Positions 52,501 through 56,863 of a DNA stretch of 64,000 nucleotides are shown piece by piece. This stretch comes from Campylorhamphus procurvoides (Eukaryota > Chordata > Aves > Passeriformes > Dendrocolaptidae), in NCBI GenBank assembly GCA_013396655.1, contig WBMV01000298.1:1637221-1701220 (forward strand), read 5' to 3'. The notes beneath the pieces are model-generated. The model saw only the letters and a list, made by a program, of their open reading frames with translations. It searched no databases and was not told the origin of the DNA. The position numbers and the translations under genes were made by a program. How positions within the stretch are numbered: the first letter of the stretch is position 1; each line of letters begins with the position of its first letter.

Positions 52501-52996
52501 CTTGACTTTATCCCTGACCAGGTCATTTTTTTTGTAAGTATGAGATCCAGCAGAGTGTCTCCCTTGATCAGCTCCGTGATCATCTGTGTTAAGAAGTTTT
52601 CACCAACACAAACCTCCTGGAGTACTTGTGCCCTGCTGCGTTCCCTTCCAGAAGATAACTAGGATGCCTCAGTTTCCCATGAGGGGCAGGGCCTGAAAAC
52701 ATGAGGTTTCTTCAAGTTGTCTGAAGAAAGCCTCACCTGCTACTTACTCCTTCCTGATTAGGAGATCTGTAGCAGGCAGATTCAGATTCAGGACCAGTAA
52801 AGCCAGTTCATAACCATGCCAGTGGTCTAAATGTAGATCTGACACTGACATACATGTTTTTGCCTTCCAGATCGAGGAGTGTGCAATTCAAGATTTATTA
52901 ATCCACTATGAAGCTTTTGACAACCCTGATGAATTTGTGACTGTTGAAAGGGCTCCACAGGGACCTATAGCAGCACCTATGTGGAACAAGCACTAA
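7225..52996 (+). CDS. IBTK: IBTK, whole coding span (28 exons, 1355 aa)
   Basis: Inhibitor of Bruton tyrosine kinase. In mammals it binds the PH domain of BTK and also serves as a substrate adaptor for CUL3 RING ubiquitin ligases (PDCD4 is a known target). The joined exons give, in order: ankyrin repeats (about residues 51-114), RCC1-like repeats (about 142-315, with YTWG, YTCGHG and YTFG signatures), BTB1 (about 566-644), BTB2 (about 763-868), a tail with a lysine/arginine cluster near residue 980, and a conserved EEELQQEAALIRSREKP stretch near the C-terminus. All introns are GT-AG, phases agree at every junction, and 4068 nt (stop included) is close to the human 1353-residue protein as I remember it. 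I see no frameshift or premature stop, so the gene looks intact. Human IBTK has a non-coding first exon; the equivalent is not identified here and may lie upstream or outside the window. Confidence 0.97.
8835..9707 (-). mobile_element. CR1 LINE, 3' portion, antisense
   Basis: The + strand begins with a decayed reverse complement of a CR1 3' end and runs on through recognisable CR1 text: a loop matching 'ctgtgcctgctgcc', then 'ctgctggc' and the usual list before 'gatattaaacagtactg'. The minus strand holds broken pieces of the CR1 ORF2 C-terminus (for example LLIDNQLTASQQCVLT). No intact frame remains. Edges are approximate. Confidence 0.85.
9714..9828 (-). mobile_element. Second CR1-like 3' tail inside the first copy
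   Basis: A fresh tail start (cacagaatattctgagtttg) appears where the first copy should continue. It runs into text typical of a different avian CR1 subfamily, with a GAACCTGCAACTGTGGCATTA-like segment. Text resembling the interrupted copy (ctggccccaaaatcagcccc) resumes just after. This suggests a nested insertion. Confidence 0.6.
9829..9880 (-). mobile_element. Likely continuation of the interrupted CR1
   Basis: The segment ctggccccaaaatcagcccc followed by tggggtcct resembles the CR1 sequence expected upstream of the 9707 break. Short and diverged. Confidence 0.45.
11073..11169 (+). CDS. IBTK: IBTK coding exon 2
   Basis: 97 nt, residues 109-140 plus one base of 141. It completes the ankyrin region (HGVSLYVQDKEGLSALDLV) and leads to the first RCC1 repeat. 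Acceptor AG at 11071-11072, donor GTAGGA. Phase 1 at the end joins the next exon as an Asp codon (GAT). Confidence 0.95.
11170..11511. other. Intron 2
   Basis: 342 bp, AT-rich. No repeat or gene recognised. Confidence 0.85.
11512..11636 (+). CDS. IBTK: IBTK coding exon 3 (RCC1 repeat 1)
   Basis: 125 nt ending on whole codon 182. Encodes the first RCC1-like signature, EVYTWGNNINFTLGHGG, followed by HHPELVDLFPRNGVYIKQ. Acceptor AG at 11510-11511, donor GTATTA. Confidence 0.95.
11637..12175. other. Intron 3
   Basis: 539 bp. Nothing recognised apart from a long T run forming the acceptor pyrimidine tract. Confidence 0.85.
12176..12286 (+). CDS. IBTK: IBTK coding exon 4 (RCC1 repeat 2)
   Basis: 111 nt, residues 183-219, phase 0 at both ends. 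Encodes VVLCKFHSVFLSHKGQVYTC followed by GHGQGGRLGHGDEQTCL, a textbook RCC1 blade. Strong T-rich acceptor, donor GTATGC. Because it is symmetrical, skipping it would remove one blade without a frameshift. Confidence 0.96.
12287..13523. other. Intron 4
   Basis: 1.2 kb with a 29-bp tandem duplication near its 5' end. No gene recognised. Confidence 0.85.
12519..12576. repeat. 29-bp tandem duplication, two copies
   Basis: Units 12519-12547 and 12548-12576 both read TGTGCT.TGGCTGA.TTGTTTTAAAGGCT and differ at two positions. This is a recent-looking local duplication. Confidence 0.9.
13524..13694 (+). CDS. IBTK: IBTK coding exon 5 (RCC1 repeat 3)
   Basis: 171 nt, residues 220-276, phase 0 at both ends. 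Encodes VPRLVEGLAGHQCSQIAAAK, then DHTVVLTEDGYVYTFG and LNTFHQLGILPPP. Acceptor CAG at 13521-13523, donor GTAAAA. Confidence 0.96.
13695..14829. other. Intron 5
   Basis: 1.1 kb. A T23 run at 13732-13754 is followed by AACAG, a decoy acceptor that leads into no open frame. Nothing else recognised. Confidence 0.85.
13732..13754. repeat. Poly(T) tract, 23 bases
   Basis: Uninterrupted T run 37 bases after the exon 5 donor, likely length-variable. Confidence 0.9.
14830..14947 (+). CDS. IBTK: IBTK coding exon 6
   Basis: 118 nt. Encodes VQAKNLKGRMVIGVAAGRFH, then TVLWTKEAVYTMGLNGGQL, the last clear RCC1-type blade. Ends in phase 1. Acceptor TTAG at 14826-14829, donor GTAAGG. Confidence 0.96.
14948..16712. 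other. Intron 6
   Basis: 1.8 kb. Only short chance open frames seen. No repeat recognised with confidence. Confidence 0.8.
16713..16893 (+). CDS. IBTK: IBTK coding exon 7
   Basis: 181 nt. After the Gly completed across the junction it encodes YLLDPNGEKCVTAPRQVSAL, then HHKDISLSLVSASDGATVCV and TERGDIYLLADYQCKK. Ends in phase 2 within a Lys codon. Acceptor TTTTTTAG, donor GTATGT. It closes the RCC1-like region. Confidence 0.96.
16894..18147. other. Intron 7
   Basis: 1.25 kb. Contains an imperfect TAG/TAA repeat near its 3' end, otherwise nothing recognised. Confidence 0.85.
17929..18000. repeat. Degenerate (TAG)n / (TAA)n microsatellite
   Basis: Runs of TAGTAGTAG interleaved with AATA and TATTATTA units over about 70 bases. 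Confidence 0.75.
18148..18271 (+). CDS. IBTK: IBTK coding exon 8
   Basis: 124 nt ending on codon 417. Encodes QLNLKKVLVSGGYLEYKV then DTQHLKENGGQKTCILALDE. Acceptor TTTTAG at 18142-18147, consensus donor GTAAGT. Confidence 0.96.
18833..18850. promoter_or_regulatory. Candidate CTCF binding motif
   Basis: CAGTGCCATCTAGTGGTG closely matches the known CTCF core form (TGCC.TCTAGTGG). It lies within an intron and outside any repeat I recognise. A sequence match only; occupancy is unknown. Confidence 0.5.
19230..19577 (+). mobile_element. CR1 LINE 3' tail, sense
   Basis: Matches CR1 3' text in order: agaaggctcatggggg, a 'tcaatgta' block, gccaagctctttttagtggt, and a tail with gatccctttcgcct ending in attctgtgattct, the typical CR1 terminal repeat. 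5'-truncated with no coding capacity. Confidence 0.85.
20335..20512 (+). CDS. IBTK: IBTK coding exon 9
   Basis: 178 nt. Encodes VFCWKSSNNSMKQCRWVYGR, then QVFMSDVALNVNEIMFVTQD, ending in a lysine-rich stretch (EEGKKISEKK) at residue 476. The donor GTTAGG is weak and follows an A-rich run. Phase 1 at the end. A stop (TAG) lies immediately inside the intron in this frame. Confidence 0.94.
20513..22143. other. Intron 9
   Basis: 1.6 kb with one antisense CR1 tail. The 3' end is a tandem TAGCAG acceptor. No gene recognised. Confidence 0.85.
21335..21607 (-). mobile_element. CR1 LINE 3' tail, antisense
   Basis: Starts with a decayed terminal repeat (aacagaatcctcaaggttgg) and continues through aagagaccttcaagatcatc, then the standard CR1 blocks (aacatctccagagaggatga; ttttccaatgcctaaccac; cttaaggccaattcctcttg). 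Non-coding. Confidence 0.9.
22144..22318 (+). CDS. IBTK: IBTK coding exon 10
   Basis: 175 nt when the second AG of a TAGCAG acceptor is used; 178 nt with the first, which inserts one Ala. The human protein has KKE at this junction, favouring the second. Encodes LVSSLQNSSYDVSCEHDANS, then VYERIRLQKLTFVHRAVSIA and TDPSGCNFAVLQSDPKT. Donor GTATAT is moderate. Ends in phase 2. Confidence 0.93.
22319..23138. other. Intron 10
   Basis: 820 bp, AT-rich. Nothing recognised. Confidence 0.85.
23139..23732 (+). CDS. IBTK: IBTK coding exon 11 (BTB domain 1)
   Basis: 594 nt, the largest exon, residues 535-732. BTB1 covers about 566-644: HDVTFQIGTRTYPVHKYILA, then VRSDFFRKLF, a 25-residue insert, and HPDMFAYLLQFIYTDTCDLL. 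BTB domains recruit CUL3. A charged linker follows, with a basic patch (KQKGKSKRGK) near residue 710. Acceptor TTTTAG, donor GTAGGT, phase 2 at the end (Arg split AG/G). Confidence 0.97.
23733..25054. other. Intron 11
   Basis: 1.3 kb. Begins about 120 bp before an LTR fragment. No gene recognised in the rest. Confidence 0.85.
23855..24137 (+). mobile_element. ERVL-type LTR fragment (3' part)
   Basis: Shows the landmarks of a common avian LTR: a block with gcattgtgcatcactc, a possible ATTAAA poly(A) signal before actgtctttctcaacc, ttctctctcctatcccactg, a G-rich run, then gagcagctgtgtggtg and the terminus gttaaaccatgaca. The reverse complement of the end begins TGTCATGG, as expected for a TG...CA LTR boundary. 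No viral genes adjoin it, so it is a solo or truncated LTR. The 5' edge is uncertain. Confidence 0.8.
25055..25141 (+). CDS. IBTK: IBTK coding exon 12
   Basis: 87 nt linking the two BTB domains: LDGVRLENGKINVVNKKNGN then KPKLNQKK. Phase 2 at both ends, so it is symmetrical and could be skipped in frame. Acceptor TTTGCAG, donor GTAATT. Confidence 0.95.
25142..26046. other. Intron 12
   Basis: 905 bp, AT-rich. Nothing recognised. Confidence 0.85.
26047..26129 (+). CDS. IBTK: IBTK coding exon 13 (BTB domain 2, start)
   Basis: 83 nt starting inside a Cys codon (residue 762). Encodes SYLCDVTLKSLDGKEFPCHK then CVLCARL, the first strand and helix of BTB2. Ends in phase 1. Acceptor TTCTAG, donor GTATGT. 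Confidence 0.95.
26232..26269 (+). CDS. IBTK: IBTK coding exon 14 (38-nt small exon)
   Basis: Encodes DYFHSMLSSSWIE (first residue split) in BTB2, ending on codon 802. It sits 102 bp after exon 13 and before a 1.7 kb intron. Its size is not a multiple of three, so skipping it would break the frame inside BTB2. Acceptor TTTACAG, donor GTAAGC. Confidence 0.95.
26270..27984. other. Intron 14
   Basis: 1.7 kb. A short near-palindromic duplication lies at 27790-27838. No gene recognised. Confidence 0.85.
27790..27838. repeat. Direct duplication of a semi-palindrome
   Basis: TTCTTAATTGAAGAACT occurs at about 27792-27808 and again at 27819-27835. Each copy is partly self-complementary (GTTCTT/AAGAAC ends in the second). 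Confidence 0.8.
27985..28081 (+). CDS. IBTK: IBTK coding exon 15 (BTB domain 2)
   Basis: 97 nt encoding ATCCSALEMPIHSEILQIIV then DYLYTDEAVAIK, the typical BTB C-terminal helix pair. Ends in phase 1. Acceptor TTTTAG; donor GTGCCA is the weakest of the set but is the only one that keeps the frame. Confidence 0.93.
28082..28442. other. Intron 15
   Basis: 361 bp. Nothing recognised. Confidence 0.85.
28443..28544 (+). CDS. IBTK: IBTK coding exon 16
   Basis: 102 nt encoding SQNVEFICNVLVVADQLLIS then RLKEICEVAIAEK. This is the end of BTB2 and the start of a BACK-like helical extension. Acceptor TTCCAG, consensus donor GTGAGT. Phase 1 at both ends. Confidence 0.95.
28545..29452. other. Intron 16
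   Basis: 908 bp with a pyrimidine-rich patch at about 29020-29115. Nothing recognised. Confidence 0.85.
29453..29570 (+). CDS. IBTK: IBTK coding exon 17
   Basis: 118 nt encoding TLKNAAELLEFSAMYNAEQL then KLSCLQFIGLNMAALLEA, helices that follow BTB2. Ends in phase 2 within an Arg codon. Acceptor TTCAG, donor GTAAGT. Confidence 0.96.
29571..31260. other. Intron 17
   Basis: 1.7 kb. Contains an unexplained block at 30140-30373 that is open on both strands. No repeat family recognised. Confidence 0.8.
31261..31321 (+). CDS. IBTK: IBTK coding exon 18
   Basis: 61 nt encoding TLDVLSDEVVKDLSAYYRKM, ending on codon 928. Long T-run acceptor, consensus donor GTAAGT. Confidence 0.96.
31322..31995. other. 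Intron 18
   Basis: 674 bp, AT-rich. Nothing recognised. Confidence 0.85.
31996..32123 (+). CDS. IBTK: IBTK coding exon 19
   Basis: 128 nt encoding IPAMVRRVITPYPDGPDISS then LEPEDGENFVFLREEMNTEQ. Ends in phase 2. Acceptor CTGTAG, donor GTAAGT. The acidic end leads into the basic cluster of the next exon. Confidence 0.95.
32405..32480. repeat. Direct repeat, copy 1 (pair in intron 19)
   Basis: Begins tgagaccaactgtgga and runs through gaacttcactg, aaatcaa and gagaaaaaa to a pyrimidine patch. Matches 33104-33180 with scattered differences. Confidence 0.85.
32625..32690 (+). mobile_element. Possible decayed CR1 piece
   Basis: The segment cctgcagtattgtgtactgt followed by tctgagca resembles the CR1 block around 'gtactgtgtccagttctg'. 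Short and diverged, with nothing diagnostic on either side. Confidence 0.3.
33104..33180. repeat. Direct repeat, copy 2 (pair in intron 19)
   Basis: Begins tgagaccaactgtgga, then ttgaacttcactg, aaatcaaggg and gagaaaaaa, in the same order and orientation as copy 1. Confidence 0.85.
33619..33731 (+). CDS. IBTK: IBTK coding exon 20 (basic cluster)
   Basis: 113 nt encoding ESLFKRAKTKAKRKPRKRSD then SSGGYNLSDIIQSPAST. The KAKRKPRKR run near residue 980 is a strong classical nuclear-localisation-type cluster, and the serine-rich segment after it is nearly unchanged from mammals. Acceptor AATAG, donor GTCAGT. Ends in phase 1. Confidence 0.95.
33732..34351. other. Intron 20
   Basis: 620 bp, AT-rich. 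Nothing recognised. Confidence 0.85.
34352..34500 (+). CDS. IBTK: IBTK coding exon 21
   Basis: 149 nt encoding SVKLDKTNSVESLPELLTSD then SEGSYAGVGSPRDLQSPDF, a conserved, probably phosphorylatable acidic/serine stretch. Ends on codon 1058 (GAG). Donor GTTGGA is weak; it is supported by phase with the next exon, 190 bp away. Confidence 0.9.
34691..34854 (+). CDS. IBTK: IBTK coding exon 22
   Basis: 164 nt encoding MKDKACSQGMKPSQPNKEMK, then a low-complexity tail with SASSPNWVATRF. Much less conserved than its neighbours, but the final SxSSPNWVA part keeps the family pattern. Acceptor TTTTTAG, donor GTGGAG. Ends in phase 2 in a Ser codon. Confidence 0.9.
34855..36263. other. Intron 22
   Basis: 1.4 kb. 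Nothing recognised beyond chance open frames. Confidence 0.85.
36264..36356 (+). CDS. IBTK: IBTK coding exon 23
   Basis: 93 nt encoding PASPPAMDLRTIMEMEESIQ then KCGTMPKANS. Phase 2 at both ends, so it is symmetrical. Donor GTTGGT is weak, and a second GT (GTAAAA) lies four bases downstream but would shift the frame. Acceptor TTTAG. Confidence 0.9.
36357..37479. other. Intron 23
   Basis: 1.1 kb ending in a tandem CAGCAG acceptor. No gene recognised. Confidence 0.85.
37480..37635 (+). CDS. IBTK: IBTK coding exon 24
   Basis: 156 nt using the second AG of CAGCAG (the first adds one Arg). Encodes MVSHGVKLSQKQRKMIALAA, then KDNGSVTSSAEPTTLVTTPP and PPTKVAKLGNAW. VSHGVKLSQKQRKMIAL is identical to the human stretch I remember. 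Ends in phase 2. Donor GTATGT. Confidence 0.93.
37636..43645. other. Intron 24
   Basis: 6.0 kb. Contains a sense CR1 fragment at about 40210-40745 and, just after it, an unexplained 96-codon open frame at 40801-41091. The rest is AT-rich with no recognised feature. Confidence 0.85.
40210..40745 (+). mobile_element. CR1 LINE internal fragment, sense
   Basis: Matches the CR1 region leading into the reverse transcriptase: gagaatctccatccttta, ggtacttaatgccttttttg, cctcagtcttt, then gtgatgcccatctacaagaa and gaaactacaggcctgtcagc, which encode the decayed VMPIYKK...NYRPVSL block. It stops at a ggcaggtcctgcctga segment. Frames are broken and the 3' end is missing. Confidence 0.9.
43646..43798 (+). 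CDS. IBTK: IBTK coding exon 25
   Basis: 153 nt encoding SSSLHSALPKSFRDLVMEEE, then a poorly conserved segment ending SSVQNTL. Phase 2 at both ends. Acceptor AAAAG after a G/T-rich tract; donor GTAAGA. Confidence 0.93.
44053..44085. repeat. (TA)n / (TATG)n microsatellite
   Basis: Alternating TATATA and GTATAT units. Confidence 0.85.
47452..47976 (-). mobile_element. CR1 LINE 3' part, antisense
   Basis: Begins tagaatcatagaaccgtttt, then gttggaagg and the full series of CR1 blocks (ggcatccacaacttttctgg; aacctgttccagtgcctcac; caagaggtggtccatccc). The minus strand encodes a decayed ORF2 end (MDHLLYEEKLRELGLFSL). Less diverged than the copy that follows. Confidence 0.92.
47977..48995 (-). mobile_element. 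Second CR1 LINE copy, antisense, adjacent
   Basis: A new tail start (aatcacagaataatttagat) abuts the previous copy. It continues through gccctggatgcagttggctg, acaaaggcacacgctgatta, caaatgcaaggctttgcact and tcaatccttgaggaccacca, all recognisable CR1 order. Older and more diverged. The layout fits the younger copy having inserted at the tail of the older one. Confidence 0.85.
50204..50272 (+). CDS. IBTK: IBTK coding exon 26
   Basis: 69 nt encoding CTSRSNPGLEDRVLDSPQLE (after a split Arg) and SH. Phase 2 at both ends, hence symmetrical. Acceptor TTTTCCAG, consensus donor GTAAGT. Retention of the following 100-bp intron would give a stop codon at once (TAA). Confidence 0.92.
50373..50505 (+). 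CDS. IBTK: IBTK coding exon 27
   Basis: 133 nt encoding PWSATSPASSPVMAPVMFSA, then IVEEELQQEAALIRSREKPL and ALIQ. The EEELQQEAALIRSREKPLAL segment is nearly invariant in vertebrates. Ends on codon 1314. Acceptor TTGCAG, donor GTAAAG. Confidence 0.96.
50506..52870. other. Intron 27 (last intron)
   Basis: 2.4 kb, of which about 2.1 kb is one antisense CR1. No other feature recognised. Confidence 0.9.
50710..52790 (-). mobile_element. CR1 LINE, antisense, internally deleted
   Basis: The + strand starts at the 3' tail (agaattgttgaagttggaag) and runs through the ORF2 C-terminal text to about 51700. It then jumps to text from the start of the reverse transcriptase (ttccagacctcaggaacc, near 51825) and on to the endonuclease. 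On the minus strand the EN C-terminus is readable as LLDLILT near 52520 and SLGCSDNEMLEFRIL near 52470. The catalytic SDH triplet is SDN here (52477-52485). Frames are broken. The core of RT is missing. Confidence 0.85.
52871..52996 (+). CDS. IBTK: IBTK coding exon 28 and stop
   Basis: 126 nt including TAA at 52994-52996. Encodes IEECAIQDLLIHYEAFDNPD, then EFVTVERAPQGPIAAPMWNK and a final His. The protein ends WNKH; the human one, as I remember it, has two more residues. Acceptor CTTCCAG. Confidence 0.96.
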   Translation: MEECAIQDLLIHYEAFDNPDEFVTVERAPQGPIAAPMWNKH

Positions 52997-53058
52997 TCAT
53001 TACTCTTCACAGTCTTCACAGTTATATGTGCACTTTTGAAGTTGTAATTCTTGTTACA

Positions 53059-53064
53059 AATAAA
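53059..53064 (+). promoter_or_regulatory. IBTK: Proximal poly(A) signal AATAAA
   Basis: Consensus hexamer starting 63 bases after the stop codon. Confidence 0.65.
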
Positions 53065-54162
53065 ACAGGACTGGAAGAACAGGAATCATGAAACTTTTAA
53101 CATCAGCATTCAGACACTGCCCATAATCACTAGATATTTGTTAGAGATAATGAAATAATGTGTTCACTGTGTTCTTTACCCACAGTATCTGTCGTATGTA
53201 TGTTTTGAGAGAATTTCTTTAACAAGACATACTATTACTAATGTTACATGAAGCTGTAGATTGGGAATGTATTTGCTAATCTTAAATTTTCAGCCACCTG
53301 AAAAATGAGTGCTTATTTTGTGATTTAATGTGGAATTGAATGTGCACAGTTATACACTTTTAAAGTTTGGGGGGGTGATATGTCCTTTAGAGCTTTCTAT
53401 CAAATTGGGAATACTGGAAAAAAGTTTGTGCTTGAACATCATGTAAAAGTACGGTTTGATGATGCAGTTTCCCTTAAGTTCCATGTGCCAGTACTGGTTC
53501 TCTGATTGCTGTGACCAGTACATTTCACTGTTGTGCCCCAGGCTGTTCCCAAGTGCCCGGCCTTTGCCTGCTCTCTGCTCAGCTGTGCATGTCTGTCATT
53601 TTTGTGAGACCAGCCTTTGAGCAGTCGGCTCTGTTGTCAAGTGAAGCACACAGTGGAATAGAATGTGGTGGCCCTTAACTAGCCCATCTCTAGTCTTATT
53701 CTGGTAGATATAGTACAGTTTTAGAACCACTGTTGTTTGAGGAACAATTCACTTGAAGTTCTGAGGAAGTATAGGATCTGAGTACACGTAAAGGTGAGTG
53801 CTTGACTGGGGAATTTGCAAACACCTAACCTTCAAAGATTATTATAGATGGCTTTCAGTATTGTGTTCCAAAGTTCTCTGTGCCTGGTTGAAACAAATTT
53901 ATAGATAAAAAAAGGAGCCTTATCTGCAATATTCTGTCTAGTTTGTCTTGTTTGTTTAGGTGTGTTTGAATTTGTTCTTTCTCAGTAGAGTCAATACTCA
54001 CAAACTCTGGAAAACTGGAATTGAGAGAGCTGTAAAAAATGAATGTAGAGAATTGATCACTGTGTGATAAAAGAATCTTGAGAAAACTAATGTAGATATG
54101 TCTTAATGATTTCAGGTCAAGCTACACCAAAAAAATTCCCCACAAAAATTGTTAACAAACGC

Positions 54163-54168
54163 AATAAA
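54163..54168 (+). promoter_or_regulatory. IBTK: Distal poly(A) signal AATAAA
   Basis: Consensus hexamer in an A-rich setting, followed by a T-rich region. Use is inferred. Confidence 0.45.
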
Positions 54169-56761
54169 CCATAAAATCTTGATTTACACAAAGTTAGTAT
54201 ACTTTTATGTGCTGTCTATCTATAATCAATGATTTAAGGAAGAGTAGAGTAATCTAAAAGTATTTCTTCTGTGTGTGAAACAAGAACTATGGGCATTTTG
54301 AAGCTACACAGGCAAAGAAAAATGCAGCTTTTAATTCTGTGATTCATCACTATACTGATGATAATACTTGCATTAAGGGCTTTACTTGGTGCACTGCAGG
54401 GGCTTCTGAAACTATACTTCTGATTTGAAAGCAGGCTTTTATACCATGAGAAATAGCTATAAAAACAGTAGACCTTTCCAGGTGTGAACCCAATTTTGTT
54501 ATCAAATGTAAAATTATTGTAAAGTTGCTAATTTGTGTCATTTCTTTCTTTTCAAACTACGCTGTTTAAAATCTCCCTCTCCTGATGTTGTAAGATGATT
54601 GATGCTTCCACTGTGCCAAGGAGTTTGACTACTTTTAGATTCTGGGCTTATTGTCGCAGTTTGATCAGGCATCATTACTGGTTATATGTAATATTCATAA
54701 ACAGAAGTGAGGAATGATCAATGTACCACTCTTCTTGAGCTGAGAATATTGTTTAACTGTTATGTTAGAATAGCTTAAAGTTAAGGCTAAATTGTGACAC
54801 AGAAGGCTGGCATTTTCTAGCTTAGATGCCCAAGTTTGTGACCTTTCTTGTAATGCTAAACATGAATTCCATCTTTCTTCACTCAGCTCTAATTATGTCT
54901 TGTTATTTCTGGGCTTATTAATTCCTTTAACTTGCACCAAAACAGGGTGGAATTCCCAGGTTCTGATTAACATGAAACAACACCTCAGAGTTTGCAATGA
55001 AAAACAATATTTAGCATAGGGATATATAATTTCAAGGAAATGTATTATAGCTATTTAGTGTAAGAAATATAACATTATAAAAATTATTATATCTCAAAGA
55101 CCAATGAATGTTCAAGACAAGTTTCTTGAACAACAGTAAGCATTTCATCTTTTCTTCATCGTTCATTACCCCCAACTGCAGTCACTTCTTTTAAAAATGT
55201 AAGAAGTAAAACTTGCAAATGTTTTCACATTAAAATGGAGAAAACAATACATGTAAAATTCTAATATTTGACTGCCTTCAGCACTTGTTATTATAGTCAT
55301 TGTGTGAAGGCATTTGAGGAACATACAACTTTTCTGCATTATATATTGAAATGAAAATGCAAGTAGGAAACTTCAGTCAATTTTAACACCTTAACTGCTT
55401 TTATTCCTCAGGAAGAGAGGTTGTTTTTACAGTAGAGTATCATTGAATGGAATCTCCATCTAAGGACTGATTGTGCAACGTTTCACAGAAGAGCATTGAC
55501 AAAAAAAATTACTAAATTTCCTAATTTAACTTGTGGTATAAATCTTGATGATACCATCCTCCCATATGTTTTTTAAATGAATTCCCCATCCCTCGCTTGC
55601 TGGGATTGGTGTAATTGATAGGTGGCAACAGGACATTTTAGCTACGTATTCTAAAATGAAAGCATACCCAAAGGCTCTGCTGCAGTAGTCAGGTTGTGGA
55701 ACTGAACTTCTTTAAATGGCTTTGGACTTCTAATGATTTTTGTGTCCCATATGTGTCCCCACATTCCCCCCTTTTTTTTTTTAATAATACAAAAGAGACT
55801 CTGAGCTCTTTTGAAAGTGCTCAACTTGAGAAGTTGACTGATCATTCTGCTGTTGAAATCACATTCTGCAGCCCCGTGGCGATCTAAACTCTTCCTTACC
55901 CAAAGAATTGCTAGCTCTAATGTAAAGACCACATCAGTCAGAATAGAACACTGGATTGTGAGATCTTTTTCTAAATATAAAGGTAAAAGATTTGCACTGG
56001 AATAAAGTAACTTAAACCCTTAAGCCTTCACTTGCATGATGTCATCAGAGAATGTTACTTTCCAGAGACAGGAACTGGTCAGTTATTGAATGATCTTGGC
56101 ATGGATTCCATCCATTTTAATCAAGGAAATGTTTGTAAAACTCCACGAAAGAGCCTGTTAGTTAAACTGAGGGGAAAGTTTTTCTCTCTCTAACATCAGA
56201 TGTGCTGGACCCTGGTCAAGTGAGATGTTGAGGCATCCAAAAGGTGAAACACTTCTGTCAGGAGTCTAGCTGTGGCAGACCTCATAAATGCCAAGAAGGA
56301 AGGGACTATTTTTGTAGTGTTTTAGGTATCTAACCTTAGGAAAGAACTTCCCAAGTGTAGAAGGCCCGAAAATTCACATGCATACAATATATGTCTGAAA
56401 TGAAAAGGTTTTTAGCAGTGATGCAGCAAAGGAATTCTTTGAGTTCAGGAAGTCGCCTTAATGGTTTGTGTGACATTTTTCTTGGGTGAGAGAGTTGTAT
56501 CTCATCCAAACTCTACCTAGAAAGTTTCTGCTTTTCAAGGAACCATTTCCTGAAGTGTGATGTATATCATGGCACCAAAAAAATACCATTTTTGTAGCAA
56601 ATTTCAGATACCTGCATGAACTCATGTTACACTAGAGCTTCAGCACTGGGAACTTTTTAAGGCCTTTTCTGGAGGAAGGGAGTTGGATGTAAAGGAACAA
56701 GAATCTTCTGGAGCTGAAGGTACTCCTCAGGTGAGCTATCTCTATTGTTCCAGCAACAATT

Positions 56762-56863
56762 CTGCCTTCTGTTCTTTCCTCTTTCTCGTTCCTCCTTTTC
56801 TCACTACTCTTTTTTATTCTCCTTTTCTCCTTTTTGTTTTTTCTCCTTTTGCTTTTATTTTTC
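56762..56863. repeat. Polypyrimidine tract, about 100 bases
   Basis: Nearly all C and T on the + strand (repeated CCTTTTCTCC-like units). The long lysine/arginine-rich minus-strand frame here is only the complement of this low-complexity sequence. Confidence 0.85.

Larger units (their letters stand above)
52997..54190 (+). other. IBTK: IBTK 3' UTR (proximal and distal ends)
   Basis: Two AATAAA hexamers follow the stop, at 53059-53064 and 54163-54168, predicting a very short and a roughly 1.2 kb 3' UTR. The distal end is inferred from the second hexamer alone. Confidence 0.55.

Noticed and set aside
51348..52537. Several open frames of 60-150 codons on both strands in the last intron
   Set aside because: They lie within an antisense CR1; the + strand frames are shadows of its decayed ORF2.
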